NCBI GenBank assembly: GCA_030685015.1
Contig: JAUXWS010000072.1
Span: 1-27,973 of the forward strand
Source of the DNA: a bacterium
GTDB taxonomy: Bacteria > CAIWAD01
Length of the DNA stretch: 27,973 bases
Reading direction: 5' to 3'
Both the position numbers and the translations under genes were made by a program. The notes beneath the pieces were generated by a model. It did not search any database. It was not told the DNA's origin and saw nothing but the letters and a program-made list of their open reading frames with translations. Positions within the stretch are counted from its first letter, which is position 1, and each line of letters begins with the position of its first letter. Shown piece by piece: positions 14,768-24,288 of the stretch.

Positions 14768-16111
14768 TTACACGATGCCCTGGTCCATCATGGCGCCCGC
14801 CACCTTGAGGAAGCCGGCGACATTGGCGCCCACCACGTAGTTGCCCGGCGAGCCGTACTGCTCGGCGGCCGCGTAGCAGGCCTCGTGGATGTTCTTCATG
14901 ATGCGGTGCAGGTGGCCGTCCACCTCTTCGCGGCTCCAGCTCATGCGCAGGCTGTTCTGGCTCATCTCGAGGCCGCTGGTGGCCACGCCGCCCGCGTTGG
15001 CCGCCTTGCCCGGGGCGAAGAGGACCTTGTGGGCGTGGAAGTGCTCGACCGCCTCCGGCGTGCAGGGCATGTTGGCCGCCTCGACCACGGCGATGCAGCC
15101 GTTCTTGACCAGGGCCTTGGCGCTGGCGCCGTCCAGCTCGTTCTCGCAGGCGCTGGGCATGGCGATGTCCACCTTGACTTCCCAGGGGCGCTTGCCGGGC
15201 ACCCATTGGCAGCCGAACTTGTCGGCGTACTCCTTGGCGCTCTTGCGGTAGACGGCCCAGAGCGTGCTCATGTAGACGAGCTTCTCGCCTTTGATCCCAT
15301 CCGGGTCGTGCACGTAGCCGTACTCGTCGCCCAGGGTGACGACCTTGCCGCCCAGCTCGTTGATCTTCTCGACGATGAAGGTGCCCACGTTGCCGTAGCC
15401 CGAGATGGACACGGTCCTGCCCTTGAGGTCCTGGTCCTTCTTCTTCAGCATCTCCTCAAGGAAGTAGACGGCGCCGTAGCCCGTCGCCTCCGGGCGGATC
15501 AGGCTGCCGCCCCAGGCGATGCCCTTGCCCGTCAGCACGCCCGTGAACTCGTTGCGCAGGCGCTTGTACTGGCCGAACATGAAGCCGATCTCGCGGCCGC
15601 CCACGCCGATGTCGCCCGCCGGCACGTCCGTGTTGGGGCCGATGTGGCGGGACAGCTCGGTCATGAAGCTCTGGCAGAAGCGCATCACCTCGTTGTCGCT
15701 CCGTCCTTTGGGCTGGAAGTCGCTGCCGCCCTTGCCGCCGCCCATGGGCAGCGTGGTGAGGGCGTTCTTGAAGACCTGCTCGAAGGCCAGGAACTTGAGG
15801 ATGCTGAGGTTGACGGTGGGGTGGAAGCGCAGGCCGCCCTTGTAAGGGCCGATGGCGCTGTTCATCTCGATGCGGAAGCCGCGGTTGACCTGGACCTTGC
15901 CCTGGTCGTCCACCCAGGGCACACGGAACATGATGACGCGCTCGGGCTCCACCATCCGCTCGAGGATGGCGTTCTGCTCGAACTCAGGATGCCGGGCCAG
16001 CACGGGCTCCAGGCTCATGAGCACCTCTTCGACCGCCTGGTGGAACTCAGGCTGTCCCGGATGGTTGGTCTTCACTCCATCCAGTATTTTGCTGATATAC
16101 GCACGGCTCAC
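14768..16111 (-). CDS. gdhA: Glutamate dehydrogenase, hexameric NADP-type
   Basis: It interconverts 2-oxoglutarate plus ammonium and glutamate using NAD(P)H, in the cytosol. The 447-residue length and sequence match the small hexameric bacterial family. Visible motifs are the substrate site KGGLRFHP (91-98), catalytic Lys127 in PMGGGKGGSDF, Asp167 in DVPAGDIGVGGREIGFM, and the Rossmann loop SGYGNVGTF (237-245). The cofactor-discriminating region (VVTLGDEYG) is not the classic SDS of the E. coli enzyme, so NADP preference is likely by family but unproven. The start is GTG at 16111, preceded by AAAGGAGA with a 7-base gap. It stands directly downstream of the 2-oxoglutarate dehydrogenase/M3 peptidase cluster on the same strand, after a 240-base gap with two hairpins. 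Confidence 0.96.
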   Translation of the reverse strand: MSRAYISKILDGVKTNHPGQPEFHQAVEEVLMSLEPVLARHPEFEQNAILERMVEPERVIMFRVPWVDDQGKVQVNRGFRIEMNSAIGPYKGGLRFHPTVNLSILKFLAFEQVFKNALTTLPMGGGKGGSDFQPKGRSDNEVMRFCQSFMTELSRHIGPNTDVPAGDIGVGGREIGFMFGQYKRLRNEFTGVLTGKGIAWGGSLIRPEATGYGAVYFLEEMLKKKDQDLKGRTVSISGYGNVGTFIVEKINELGGKVVTLGDEYGYVHDPDGIKGEKLVYMSTLWAVYRKSAKEYADKFGCQWVPGKRPWEVKVDIAMPSACENELDGASAKALVKNGCIAVVEAANMPCTPEAVEHFHAHKVLFAPGKAANAGGVATSGLEMSQNSLRMSWSREEVDGHLHRIMKNIHEACYAAAEQYGSPGNYVVGANVAGFLKVAGAMMDQGIV

Positions 16112-16144
16112 GGGTCTCTCCTTTAATTAACCCGTTGAACTACA

Positions 16145-16187
16145 GGCTCTTGCGAGCCCACCACCCATCACGCCCCCCGAGCGGGGG
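16145..16187 (-). promoter_or_regulatory. Two hairpins in the leader region of glutamate dehydrogenase
   Basis: GGCTC-TTGC-GAGCC (16145-16158) and CCCCC-GAGC-GGGGG (16174-16187) lie 34-76 bases upstream of the gdhA GTG. They could mark the end of the upstream M3 peptidase transcript or be part of the gdhA 5' untranslated region. There is no T-tract on the minus strand. I do not recognise a known riboswitch. Confidence 0.35.
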
Positions 16188-16351
16188 TTCGTTAAGCGAA
16201 GAACAGGCGAGCTTCACGCATCGTCTGTCCGGTTCACCAATGAAAGTAGTTCCGTGGTACGGCGGGTGCAAGCTTGGGCCCGCGCTTCCACGCCCCGCCA
16301 CGGCTTTCCAGCGGTCTGGCCCCCAGCCGCCCGGCCCCAAGGGCTCCACCC

Positions 16352-18394
16352 TCAGGCCAGCAGGCCATCCCGTCGCAGGAGGGCGTCCGGATCCGGCTTG
16401 CGGCCGCGGAAGGCGACGTAGAGGTCCATGGGATGGGCGCTGTTGCCCCGGGACAGCACGTTGGCCCGGAAACTCTCGGCCGTGGCCGGGTTGAAGATGC
16501 CCTCCGCCTGGAACTGCTCGAAGGCATCGGCCTCCAGCACCTCGGCCCACTTGTAGCTGTAGTAGCCGCTGGAGTAACCGCCGGCGAAGATGTGGCTGAA
16601 GGCCGGGCTGCTCGCTGTCCCCTCGACCAGGGGCAGCACGCGGGTGGAGGCCAGCCGCTCGCGCTCGAAGTCCGCCACGTCGCCCACCTCGCCCGGATCG
16701 TTCAGGTGCCAGGCCATGTCGAGCAGGGCGAAGTTGAGCTGGCGCAGGCTGGAGTAGCCGGCCTGGAAGCGGCGCACCTTCTTCACTTTCTCGATGAGGT
16801 CGGCCGGGACGGGATCGCCCGTCTGCCAGTGCCCGGCGAAGAGGGCGAGGGCATCCGTCTCGGTGATCCAGTTCTCCATGATCTGGCTGGGCAGCTCCAC
16901 GAAATCCCAATAGACGCTGGTGCCGCCCATGGATTGGTAGCGGCACTCGCTGAGCAGGCTGTGCAGGGCGTGGCCGAACTCATGGAACAGGGTGCGCACC
17001 TCGTCCAGGCGCAGAAGGGAGGGCTGCTCCCCGGCCGGCGGCGTGAAGTTGCAGACGATGGCGACGTGGGGCCGGGTCATTTCCCCGCGCCAGGTGCCCT
17101 GATCGCGCAGGGTGGTCTGCCAGGCGCCGCCTTGCTTGGTGTCCCGCGGGAAGAGGTCCACATAGAAGAGGCCCACCAGGGCGCCGTCGCGGCTGACGCG
17201 GAAGACGCGCACGTCCTCGTGCCAGGCCGTCACGTCCCGCCGCTCCTCGAAGCGCAGACGGTAGAGGCGGCCGGCCACCTGGAACATGCCCTCCAGCACT
17301 TTCTCCAGCGGGAAGTAGGCGCGCAGCACCTCCTCGTCGAAGTCGAGCTGCTGCTTCTTGAGCCGCTCCGACCAGTAGGCGAAATCCCAGGGCATCAGCT
17401 CGGCCGGACCCCCTTCGGCGCGGGCCAGCTCCGCCACCTGGGCCACGTCGCGCTCCGCCGCGGGACGGCTGGCCGCCAGCAGGCGGTCGAGGAAGCTCAT
17501 GACGGTGGGCGGGTCGCAGGCCATGCGCTCGGCCAGCACATAGGCGGCATGGCCCGGGAAACCCAGCAGGGCGGCCCGCTCGTGGCGCAGGGCGACCGAG
17601 CGCTTGAGCAGGCCCTGGTTGTCCAATTCGCCGCCGTAGGCCCGGCCGTTGTAGGCGCGCCAGACCTGCTCGCGCAGGTCGCGGCGGGCGCTGTAGGTCA
17701 TGAAGGGCACCATCGAAGGTGCCTGGAGGGTGACCACCCAGCCCTCCTTGCCCCGCTTCCGGGCCTCCTGGGCGAGGCCGGCCCGCACCGTCTCGGGCAG
17801 GCCGACCAGCTCCTCCTCCGTGCCCAGGTGCAGGTCCCAACCGTTGGTGGCCTTGAGCACGTTGCGGGAGAACTGCGGACTCAAGGTGGACAGCTCCTGG
17901 TCGATGGCGCGCAGGCGCTCCTGCTTGTCCATGGGCAACAGCGCGCCGTTGCGCGTGAAGCCCAGCCAGGTCTTCTCCAGGAGGCGATCCGACTCGGGGT
18001 CGAGGCCCAGGGCGGCCCGCTGCCCGTACACGGCCTGGATGCGGGCGAAGAGGGCGGGGTCAAGGCTCAGGTCGCTGGACAGCTCGGCCAGCTTGGGGCT
18101 GATCTGCTCGGCCAGGGCTTGGTGCTCGGGTGTGCCGTGGGCGCCGAAGAGCACGAAGTAGATGCCGGCGACCAGGTCCAGATCCTCGCTGGCCCGCTCC
18201 AGCGCGACGATCGTGTTGGCGAAATCGGGCGGGGCGGGGTTGGCCTTGATCTCCTCCACCTTGGCTCGCGTGCGGCGGAGGCCCTCCTCGATGGCGGGCA
18301 GGTAGTGCTCCGTGGCGATGCCCTGGAAGAGAATGCTCTTGAAGTCGTCGGCCGCGACCTGGAAGGGCGCGAAGGGGTCGGTCAGGTGGGTCAT
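16352..18394 (-). CDS. M3 family oligopeptidase (oligopeptidase A/Dcp-like)
   Basis: The 680-residue zinc metallopeptidase cleaves short peptides and probably acts in the cytosol, since no signal peptide is seen. The zinc motif HEFGH occupies residues 471-475, and Glu500 (YWDFVELPSQIMENW) is the likely third ligand. The C-terminal part contains the usual AGYSSGYYSYKWAEVLEADAF segment. Length equals that of oligopeptidase A (PrlC) and peptidyl-dipeptidase Dcp (about 680 aa), and I cannot separate these two. It is the last gene of the apparent sucA-sucB-lpdA operon, starting 34 bases after lpdA with GGGAAG before the ATG. This suggests coupling of peptide breakdown to 2-oxoglutarate oxidation. 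Confidence 0.93.
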   Translation of the reverse strand: MTHLTDPFAPFQVAADDFKSILFQGIATEHYLPAIEEGLRRTRAKVEEIKANPAPPDFANTIVALERASEDLDLVAGIYFVLFGAHGTPEHQALAEQISPKLAELSSDLSLDPALFARIQAVYGQRAALGLDPESDRLLEKTWLGFTRNGALLPMDKQERLRAIDQELSTLSPQFSRNVLKATNGWDLHLGTEEELVGLPETVRAGLAQEARKRGKEGWVVTLQAPSMVPFMTYSARRDLREQVWRAYNGRAYGGELDNQGLLKRSVALRHERAALLGFPGHAAYVLAERMACDPPTVMSFLDRLLAASRPAAERDVAQVAELARAEGGPAELMPWDFAYWSERLKKQQLDFDEEVLRAYFPLEKVLEGMFQVAGRLYRLRFEERRDVTAWHEDVRVFRVSRDGALVGLFYVDLFPRDTKQGGAWQTTLRDQGTWRGEMTRPHVAIVCNFTPPAGEQPSLLRLDEVRTLFHEFGHALHSLLSECRYQSMGGTSVYWDFVELPSQIMENWITETDALALFAGHWQTGDPVPADLIEKVKKVRRFQAGYSSLRQLNFALLDMAWHLNDPGEVGDVADFERERLASTRVLPLVEGTASSPAFSHIFAGGYSSGYYSYKWAEVLEADAFEQFQAEGIFNPATAESFRANVLSRGNSAHPMDLYVAFRGRKPDPDALLRRDGLLA

Positions 18395-18428
18395 GGGGCT
18401 TCCCGTCTATCTGGTGTTCGATGCGTGA

Positions 18429-19823
18429 CTATAGATGCAGGGCACGGCCGTCCACCGCCAGGGCCGCCTCCTTGATGGCCTCGGCGTAGGTGGGGTGGGC
18501 GTGGCAGATGCGGGCCAGATCCTCCGCCGCCGCCTTGTACTCCATGGCGACGACCGCCTCGGCGATGAGATCCGCCGCCCGCGGGCCGATCATCTGCACG
18601 CCCAGGATCTCGTCGGTGGCGGGGTCGGCCAGGATCTTGACGAAGCCCTCCTTCTCCCCCGCCGCCCGGGCCCGCCCCAGGGCGATGAAGGGAAAGCTGC
18701 CCGCCTTGTAGGCCCGGCCCTCGCGCTTGAGATCGTCCTCGGAGCTGCCCACCGCCGCCACTTCGGGCCAGGTGTAGACAACGCCGGGAATGAGGCGGTG
18801 GTCGAGCTGGGGCTGCTGCCCGGCGATGCGTTCGGCGACGCAGACGCCCTCCTCCTCCGCCTTGTGGGCCAGCATGGCTCCGCCGATCACGTCCCCGATG
18901 GCCCAGATGCCCGCCACCCGGGTCCGCAACTGGCCGTCCACCGGGATGAAGCCCCGTCCGTCCGTCTTCAGGCCGGCCGCCTCCAGCGCCAGGCCCTCCG
19001 TGTTGGGCCGCCGGCCGATGGCGACCAGGCAGTAGTCCGCCTTCAGCTCCAGCTCCTTGCCCTTGGCCGAGGTGGCCTTGACCAGCACCTCGCTCCCCAG
19101 GTTCTCCACCTGGCTGACGCGGGCGCCCAGGTGGAAGGCGAAACCCAGCTTCTTGAGGCTGCGCTCCAGCTCCTTGCCCAGGTCGGCGTCCATGGCGGGC
19201 AGGCAGCGCTCGAGCGCCTCCAGCACCTCCACCCTGGTGCCCAGCCGGGCGAAGACGCTGCCCAGTTCCAAGCCGATCACACCCGCCCCGATCACCAGCA
19301 GGCGCTTGGGGATCTCCGGCAGCTGGAGCGCTTCCGTCGAGGAGATGACGCGCTCCTTGTCGATGCGGCAGAAGGGCAGATCCAGGGGCTTGGAGCCGGT
19401 GGCGATGACGATGTGGGCGCTCTCGATCTCCACCGTCCCGCCCGCCCCCTCCACCGCCACCCGGGTGGGCGCCAGGAAGCGGGCGACCCCGTGCAGGCGC
19501 TGGATCTTGTTCTTCTCGATCAGCTTGTCGATGCCCAGGGCGGTCAGCTGCACGACCTTGTCCTTGCGCGCCCGCATGGCCGGCCAATCCACCGAGAGCT
19601 TGTCCAGGCGGATGCCGTGCCCGGCGAAGGCCTTGGCCGCGTGGTGGTAGTGTTCGCTGGAGTCCAGCAGCGCCTTGGAGGGGATGCAGCCCACGTTGGT
19701 GCAGGTGCCGCCCAGGCGCTCATGTTTCTCGACCAGGGCCACGGAGAGGCCCAGCTGGGCGCAGCGGATGCCGGCCACATAGCCGCCCGGGCCGCCCCCG
19801 ATGATGGTGACGTCAACTCTCAA
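18429..19823 (-). CDS. lpdA: Dihydrolipoyl dehydrogenase (E3)
   Basis: This FAD-dependent enzyme reoxidises dihydrolipoamide of 2-oxoacid dehydrogenase complexes with NAD+. The 464-residue protein has the FAD Rossmann motif IIGGGPGGYVAGI (7-19), the redox-active disulfide GGTCTNVGCIPSK (Cys41/Cys46), the NAD-binding motif IGAGVIGLELGSVF, a second FAD motif AIGDVIGGAMLAHKA, and the C-terminal His443-Glu448 pair in HAHPTYAEAI. The start is a TTG at 19823, which places the FAD motif at the normal N-terminal position and follows AAGGAGG with a 7-base gap. It lies third in the sucA-sucB-lpdA order, 65 bases after sucB, so it most likely serves the 2-oxoglutarate dehydrogenase complex. Confidence 0.96.
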   Translation of the reverse strand: MRVDVTIIGGGPGGYVAGIRCAQLGLSVALVEKHERLGGTCTNVGCIPSKALLDSSEHYHHAAKAFAGHGIRLDKLSVDWPAMRARKDKVVQLTALGIDKLIEKNKIQRLHGVARFLAPTRVAVEGAGGTVEIESAHIVIATGSKPLDLPFCRIDKERVISSTEALQLPEIPKRLLVIGAGVIGLELGSVFARLGTRVEVLEALERCLPAMDADLGKELERSLKKLGFAFHLGARVSQVENLGSEVLVKATSAKGKELELKADYCLVAIGRRPNTEGLALEAAGLKTDGRGFIPVDGQLRTRVAGIWAIGDVIGGAMLAHKAEEEGVCVAERIAGQQPQLDHRLIPGVVYTWPEVAAVGSSEDDLKREGRAYKAGSFPFIALGRARAAGEKEGFVKILADPATDEILGVQMIGPRAADLIAEAVVAMEYKAAAEDLARICHAHPTYAEAIKEAALAVDGRALHL

Positions 19824-19888
19824 CCCGTCGCCTCCTTGCGTTCATCCTGCGGGGCCACCGGGCTCCCCGCCTCCTCCCGCCGCCTCCC

Positions 19889-21118
19889 TCAGACCTTGAG
19901 CAGAAGGCGGACGGGTTCCTCCACCAGCTCCTTGATCCGCTTGAGGAAGCCCACCGACTCCCGCCCGTCGATGAGGCGGTGGTCGTAGGACAGGGCCAGA
20001 TACATCATGGGGCGGATCTCCACCCGGCCCGCCACCGCCACCGGCCGGTCCTGGATGGCGTGCAGGCCCAGGATGGCGCACTGGGGCGGATTGAGGATGG
20101 GCGTCGAGAGCAGGCTGCCGAACACGCCGCCGTTGCTGATGGTGAAGGTGCCCCCCGTCATCTCCTCGATGGTGATGCGGTTCTCCCGGGCCCGGGCGGC
20201 CAGGCGGGCGATCTCCTCCTCCAGCCCCTCGAATCCCTTGTCCTGGGCGTCGCGGATGACCGGCACGACCAGGCCCTTGGGCGCGCTGACGGCGATGCCC
20301 AGGTCCACGTAGCCCGGCTCCACCAGCTCCGTCCCCTCCAGGCGGCTGTTGACCATGGGAAATTCCTGGAGGGCGCGCACGGCGGCGGCGGCGAAGAAAC
20401 TCATGATGCCCAGGTCGACCTGGTGCAGCTCGCGGAAGCGCTCGCGCCAGGCGGCGCGCAGGGCCATGACGGCGCCCAGGTCCGCCTCGTTGAAAGTGGT
20501 GAGCATGGCCGTCTCGCGCCGCACGGCCACCAGGCGCTCGGCCAGTTTCTGGCGCAGGGTGCTGACCGTCGTGCGCGTCTCCCGCCGCGTTTCCGCCCCG
20601 GCCGTGCGCTCTGCGGCGGACACCGGAGCCGCGGCGGGCGTTGGCGGAGCATCGGCGAGGCGGTCCCGGGCGGTCTGCACGTCGTCCTTGGTGATGCGTC
20701 CCCCCGGTCCGCTGCCCGCCACCTGCCTGGGTGTGAGGCCCCGTTCGGCCATCAGTTTGCGGGCGGCGGGCGAGCGGGCCGGCGCCCCGGCCGCAGGCCC
20801 TTCCGGCGCGATGGCCGTGGAGGCTGGCGTCGTGGCCAGGGCGGCCGCCTCGGCCATGCTGGGGCGGGTCGGCGGAGCGGCGCCGTCGGCCTCGATGTGG
20901 CCGGCCACGGCGCCCACCGCCAGGGTGCTGCCCGCCGCCGCCGCCACACGCAGCACGCCGGCGGCGGGGGCGGCCACCATCAGGGTGGCCTTCTCCGATT
21001 CCAGCTCCAGGATCTCCTCGTCCGCCTCGACCGGCTCGCCGTCGCCTTTCAGCCAGGCGGCGATGGTCACTTCCTGGATGGACTCCCCCGGACTGGGCAC
21101 GCGGATTTCCACCGTCAT
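19889..21118 (-). CDS. sucB: Dihydrolipoyllysine succinyltransferase (E2 of 2-oxoglutarate dehydrogenase)
   Basis: It transfers the succinyl group from lipoamide to CoA and forms the core of the complex. The 409-residue protein has one N-terminal lipoyl domain with the lipoylated Lys43 ([11 protein letters not shown]), an Ala/Pro-rich linker, a peripheral-subunit-binding domain ([20 protein letters not shown], about 116-150), a second Ala/Pro linker, and the catalytic domain ending with DHRLIDGRE (His380, Asp384) and VRLLLKV. The ATG at 21118 starts the lipoyl domain and follows AGGAGGAG; the frame is open to 21151 without support. The gene lies 13 bases after sucA, so the two are certainly co-transcribed. 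An E2 for another 2-oxoacid is possible from motifs alone, but the adjacent E1 makes succinyltransferase nearly certain. Confidence 0.95.
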   Translation of the reverse strand: MTVEIRVPSPGESIQEVTIAAWLKGDGEPVEADEEILELESEKATLMVAAPAAGVLRVAAAAGSTLAVGAVAGHIEADGAAPPTRPSMAEAAALATTPASTAIAPEGPAAGAPARSPAARKLMAERGLTPRQVAGSGPGGRITKDDVQTARDRLADAPPTPAAAPVSAAERTAGAETRRETRTTVSTLRQKLAERLVAVRRETAMLTTFNEADLGAVMALRAAWRERFRELHQVDLGIMSFFAAAAVRALQEFPMVNSRLEGTELVEPGYVDLGIAVSAPKGLVVPVIRDAQDKGFEGLEEEIARLAARARENRITIEEMTGGTFTISNGGVFGSLLSTPILNPPQCAILGLHAIQDRPVAVAGRVEIRPMMYLALSYDHRLIDGRESVGFLKRIKELVEEPVRLLLKV

Positions 21119-21131
21119 GGCTCCTCCTGTC

Positions 21132-23915
21132 TCAGGCAAAGGCCCGATCAATCAGCATCCGTTGTTCGGCCCGGTGCCGGCGCGCCATGCCGGTGGCGGT
21201 GGCGGCGGCGGCGCGGCGGCTCACCAGCTCCAGCGGCCGCAGGCGGAAGACCCGTTGCAGCCAACTCCAAGCGCCCATGTTCTCCGGCTCCTCCTGCACC
21301 CAGATCCAGCGCTCCGCCCCGGACCAGCGGTCCAGCGCCCCGGCCAGGCGGGCGGTGGGCAGCGGGGCCAGCTGCTCCAGGCGCAAGATGGCCAGATCCC
21401 GCCGTCCTCCCTCGCGCCGGGCCGCGTCCAGTTCGTAGTAGAGCTTGCCGCTGCAGAGCAGAACGCGGCGGACCTGGCCCGGATCGGCCTCCTCGTCGTC
21501 CAACACGTCCCGGAAGGCCGTCCCCGGTCCGAAGTCGGCCAGCGGGCTGACAGCGGCGGGGTGGCGCAGCAGGCTCTTGGGCGAGAGGACGATGAGCGGC
21601 ACGCGGAAGGGCCGCTTCAATTGCCGCCGCAGCAGATGGAAGAAGTTGGCCGGCGTGGTGGCGTTGGCCACCTGCAGGTTGGCGCCGGCGCAGAGCTGCA
21701 GGAAGCGCTCGGGGCGGGCGCTGCTGTGCTCGTGGCCCTGCCCCTCGTAGCCGTGGGGCAGCAGGCAGACCAGCCCGCTGTGCTGGTGCCATTTGGTCTC
21801 GGCGCAGCTGATGAACTGGTCGAAGATGATCTGGGCGCCATTGGCGAAGTCCCCGAACTGGGCCTCCCAGATGGTCAAGCCGTCGGGCGTGGCCACGCTG
21901 TAGCCGTAGTCGAAGCCCAGCACGCCGTACTCGCTCAGGGGCGAGTTGAGCACGGTGAAGGGCGCCTGGCCCTCCTCCAGGTTGGCCAGGGGAATCCACC
22001 GCTCGGCGGAGTCCGCGATGGTGAGGGCGGCGTGGCGGTGGCTGAAGGTGCCGCGCACGCTGTCCTGACCCGACAGGCGCACTGGGTGACCTTCGCGCAG
22101 CAGGGTGCCGAAGGCCAGGGCCTCGCCCAGGGCCCAGTCCAGGGCGCGACCCTCCTCGAGCAGGGTGCGGCGCTGTTCGTAGAGGCGGATCGCTTTGGGC
22201 AGCAGGGGGCGGTCGCCGGGCAGGGCCAGCAGGCGCCGTCCCGTGTCGAGCAGGAAGGCGTCGGCCAGACCGGTGGCGGGCGAGACCTGCTCGAAGTCCT
22301 CATCCCGGGCGCGCCGCAGCTCCCGCCACACACCGCCCAGGGACTCCCGCATGGGCACGACCGTCATCCGGGCCGCGGCGGCCAGCTCCTCCTCCATCTC
22401 GGCGCGGAAGGCGCGCTCGATCTCGCCCGCCTCGGCCTCGCTCATCTGGCCCTGCTCCACCAATTGGCGGCGATAGATGGTCAGGGCGTCGGGATGGCGG
22501 GCGATCGCCTCATAGAGCAGGGGCTGGGTGAAACGGGGTTCGTCGCCCTCGTTGTGGCCGTGCTTGCGGTAGCCCAGGATGTCGATGAAGACGTCCCGCT
22601 TGAACTCCTGGCGGAACTCGAGGGCGAGGCCCACCGCGTGGATGACCGCCTCCACATCGTCCCCGTTGACATGGAAGACCGGGGAGAGGGTCGTCTTGGC
22701 CAGGTCCGTGCAGTAGGTGCTGCTGCGGCCCTCCAGGTAGCCCGTGGTGAAGCCCACCTGGTTGTTGAGGACGAGGTGGATGGTCCCGCCCGTGCGATAG
22801 CCGGGCAGCCGGGACATCTGCAGCACCTCGGCGACGATGCCCTGCCCGGCGATGGCGGCGTCCCCGTGGATGAGGAGGGGGGCGATCCGGCTCTCGTCGC
22901 CGCCGTGGCGGGCCAGCAGCTTGGCCCGCACGATCCCCTCCACCACCGGATCCACCGCCTCCAGGTGGGAGGGGTTGGGCGCCAGGCTGAGGTGGACGCG
23001 GCGACCGTCGGCCAGCACCCGGTCCGAGGAGTAGCCCAGGTGGTACTTGACGTCGTTGGTGAAATCCACGTCCTCGTAGTCCAGGTCCTGGAACTCGGCG
23101 AAGAGCTGGGCGAGGGGCTTGCCCATCACGTTGACCAGCACGTTGAGGCGGCCGCGGTGGGGCATCCCGATGACGAACTCCTCGATCCCCAGCTTCGCCC
23201 CCGACCCGATGATGGCGTCGAGGGCGGGGATGACGGCGTCCACCCCCTCGATCGAGAAGCGCTTCTGTCCGGTGAAGCGGGTGTGGAGGAGCTTTTCGAG
23301 CAGGACGGTCCGCGTCAGCATGCGGTAGACGTGGCGGCGCTCCTCGGGCGCGAAGGAGCGCTGGTTGCGCGACCCCTCCATGCGCTGCTGCAGCCAGTCC
23401 AGGACGACGGGATGGCGGATGTAGCGGAACTCGACGCCCACCGAGCGGCAATAGGTCTCCTCGAGGAAGGCGATGATCTCGCGCAGGGGCGCCGTGCCGA
23501 GGCCCAGTTGGGAGCCGGCGTGAAAGGGGCGGTCGAGGTCGGCCGCCTCCAGCCCGAAGGTCTCCGGGTCGAGGGGAGGCCGATAGGGGCGCCGCGAGCG
23601 GACGGGATTGGTGCGGGTGAACAAGTGGCCGCGCAGGCGGTAGCCGTCGATGAGGGCCAGGACGCGGCTCTCCCGCGCAAAGTCCTCGCGCACCCGGCGC
23701 ATCGGTTCGCCGCAGATGTCCTCCTCCGCTCCGCCCGTCCGGCGGGCGGCGGCCAAGGCCTCGGGAGCCTGGCGGGCGAACTCGAAGCCTTCGAAGAAAC
23801 GCCGCCAATCGGCGGGCAGCGTCTCGGGTTGGCTCAAGTACTGTTGGTAGTATGCATCCACGACGCGGGGTTCCGCTTGATGCAGCCAGGGAAGCGGACT
23901 CATGGGTGGGCGCAT
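21132..23915 (-). CDS. sucA: 2-oxoglutarate dehydrogenase E1 component
   Basis: This thiamine-diphosphate enzyme decarboxylates 2-oxoglutarate and succinylates E2-bound lipoamide, a TCA-cycle step. The 927-residue protein has the family length. Motifs include [10 protein letters not shown] (90-99), [13 protein letters not shown] (248-260), [11 protein letters not shown] (349-359) and [11 protein letters not shown] (384-394), which build the active and cofactor sites; [11 protein letters not shown] near 450; and the transketolase-like second half ending with [14 protein letters not shown]. The N-terminus contains the [11 protein letters not shown] assembly segment. The ATG at 23915 is the first of two (the other is 23903). 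It has a GGAAAGG stretch very close upstream and a TAGCTTG promoter element 29 bases upstream. It is the first gene of sucA-sucB-lpdA-M3 peptidase. Confidence 0.96.
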   Translation of the reverse strand: MRPPMSPLPWLHQAEPRVVDAYYQQYLSQPETLPADWRRFFEGFEFARQAPEALAAARRTGGAEEDICGEPMRRVREDFARESRVLALIDGYRLRGHLFTRTNPVRSRRPYRPPLDPETFGLEAADLDRPFHAGSQLGLGTAPLREIIAFLEETYCRSVGVEFRYIRHPVVLDWLQQRMEGSRNQRSFAPEERRHVYRMLTRTVLLEKLLHTRFTGQKRFSIEGVDAVIPALDAIIGSGAKLGIEEFVIGMPHRGRLNVLVNVMGKPLAQLFAEFQDLDYEDVDFTNDVKYHLGYSSDRVLADGRRVHLSLAPNPSHLEAVDPVVEGIVRAKLLARHGGDESRIAPLLIHGDAAIAGQGIVAEVLQMSRLPGYRTGGTIHLVLNNQVGFTTGYLEGRSSTYCTDLAKTTLSPVFHVNGDDVEAVIHAVGLALEFRQEFKRDVFIDILGYRKHGHNEGDEPRFTQPLLYEAIARHPDALTIYRRQLVEQGQMSEAEAGEIERAFRAEMEEELAAAARMTVVPMRESLGGVWRELRRARDEDFEQVSPATGLADAFLLDTGRRLLALPGDRPLLPKAIRLYEQRRTLLEEGRALDWALGEALAFGTLLREGHPVRLSGQDSVRGTFSHRHAALTIADSAERWIPLANLEEGQAPFTVLNSPLSEYGVLGFDYGYSVATPDGLTIWEAQFGDFANGAQIIFDQFISCAETKWHQHSGLVCLLPHGYEGQGHEHSSARPERFLQLCAGANLQVANATTPANFFHLLRRQLKRPFRVPLIVLSPKSLLRHPAAVSPLADFGPGTAFRDVLDDEEADPGQVRRVLLCSGKLYYELDAARREGGRRDLAILRLEQLAPLPTARLAGALDRWSGAERWIWVQEEPENMGAWSWLQRVFRLRPLELVSRRAAAATATGMARRHRAEQRMLIDRAFA

Positions 23916-23944
23916 GCCTTTCCGTGACGGTTACTCACGCGGGC

Positions 23945-23951
23945 CAAGCTA
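23945..23951 (-). promoter_or_regulatory. TAGCTTG -7/-10-like element of the sucAB-lpdA operon
   Basis: CAAGCTA on the plus strand reads TAGCTTG on minus, ending 29 bases before the sucA ATG. This is the same distance as for proS (29) and the protease (30). The hexamer 17 bases further upstream reads ATGGAA, a poor -35 match. Confidence 0.5.
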
Positions 23952-24038
23952 AGGAAGCGGTGTTGGATTTCCATGCCCCTCATGGGCTTTGCACGACGGA
24001 TTAACAGGTGGACAGATCAAAGTCATGATCAGGACCAG

Positions 24039-24240
24039 AATCGCTATCGGGATCGCTATGGGGATCGGGATCGAGTACCACGTCCCTGGTTCGGTCCTGC
24101 TCGATGCGCGGGTGTGAGAGCTATGCCGGCAGGGCAGCCATCTCGTCGCGAGGGAGGAGTTCGATATCGATATCGATATCGATATCGATATCGATCCCGA
24201 TAGCGATCCCGATAGCGATCCCGATAGCGATGGGGATTGG
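24039..24240. repeat. Inverted arrays of GATNNC hexamers
   Basis: The right array (24163-24240) consists of thirteen consecutive six-base units: five GATATC, three GATCCC-GATAGC pairs, then GATGGG and GATTGG. The left array (24039-24075) carries the reverse complement of the same units (GCTATC, GGGATC and variants) in about six copies. The two arms, about 87 bases apart, can pair over 12-base GATAGCGATCCC-type segments, and GATATC is self-complementary. The arrays fill the 373-base gap between the divergent sucA and arginine deiminase genes. Six-base periodicity gives open dipeptide-repeat frames (Arg-Tyr/Asp, Ser-Ile) that I regard as incidental. Confidence 0.88.
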
Positions 24241-24288
24241 TTCGACGCATTGCCGCACATTGGCTGCCGATCAAATCCGAGGTCGCCC

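Noticed and set aside
20349-23927. Very long open frame on the plus strand (about 1190 codons)
   Set aside because: It is antisense to sucA and sucB, whose proteins are unmistakable. Long antisense frames are common in GC-rich genes. The same applies to 11089-13572 (plus), 14885-16126 (plus) and 16274-18475 (plus).
24039-24240. Repetitive peptides (Arg-Tyr-Arg-Asp or Ser-Ile repeats) from the hexamer arrays
   Set aside because: The dipeptide repeats follow automatically from a six-base DNA repeat, occur in several frames on both strands, and have no Shine-Dalgarno or family similarity.
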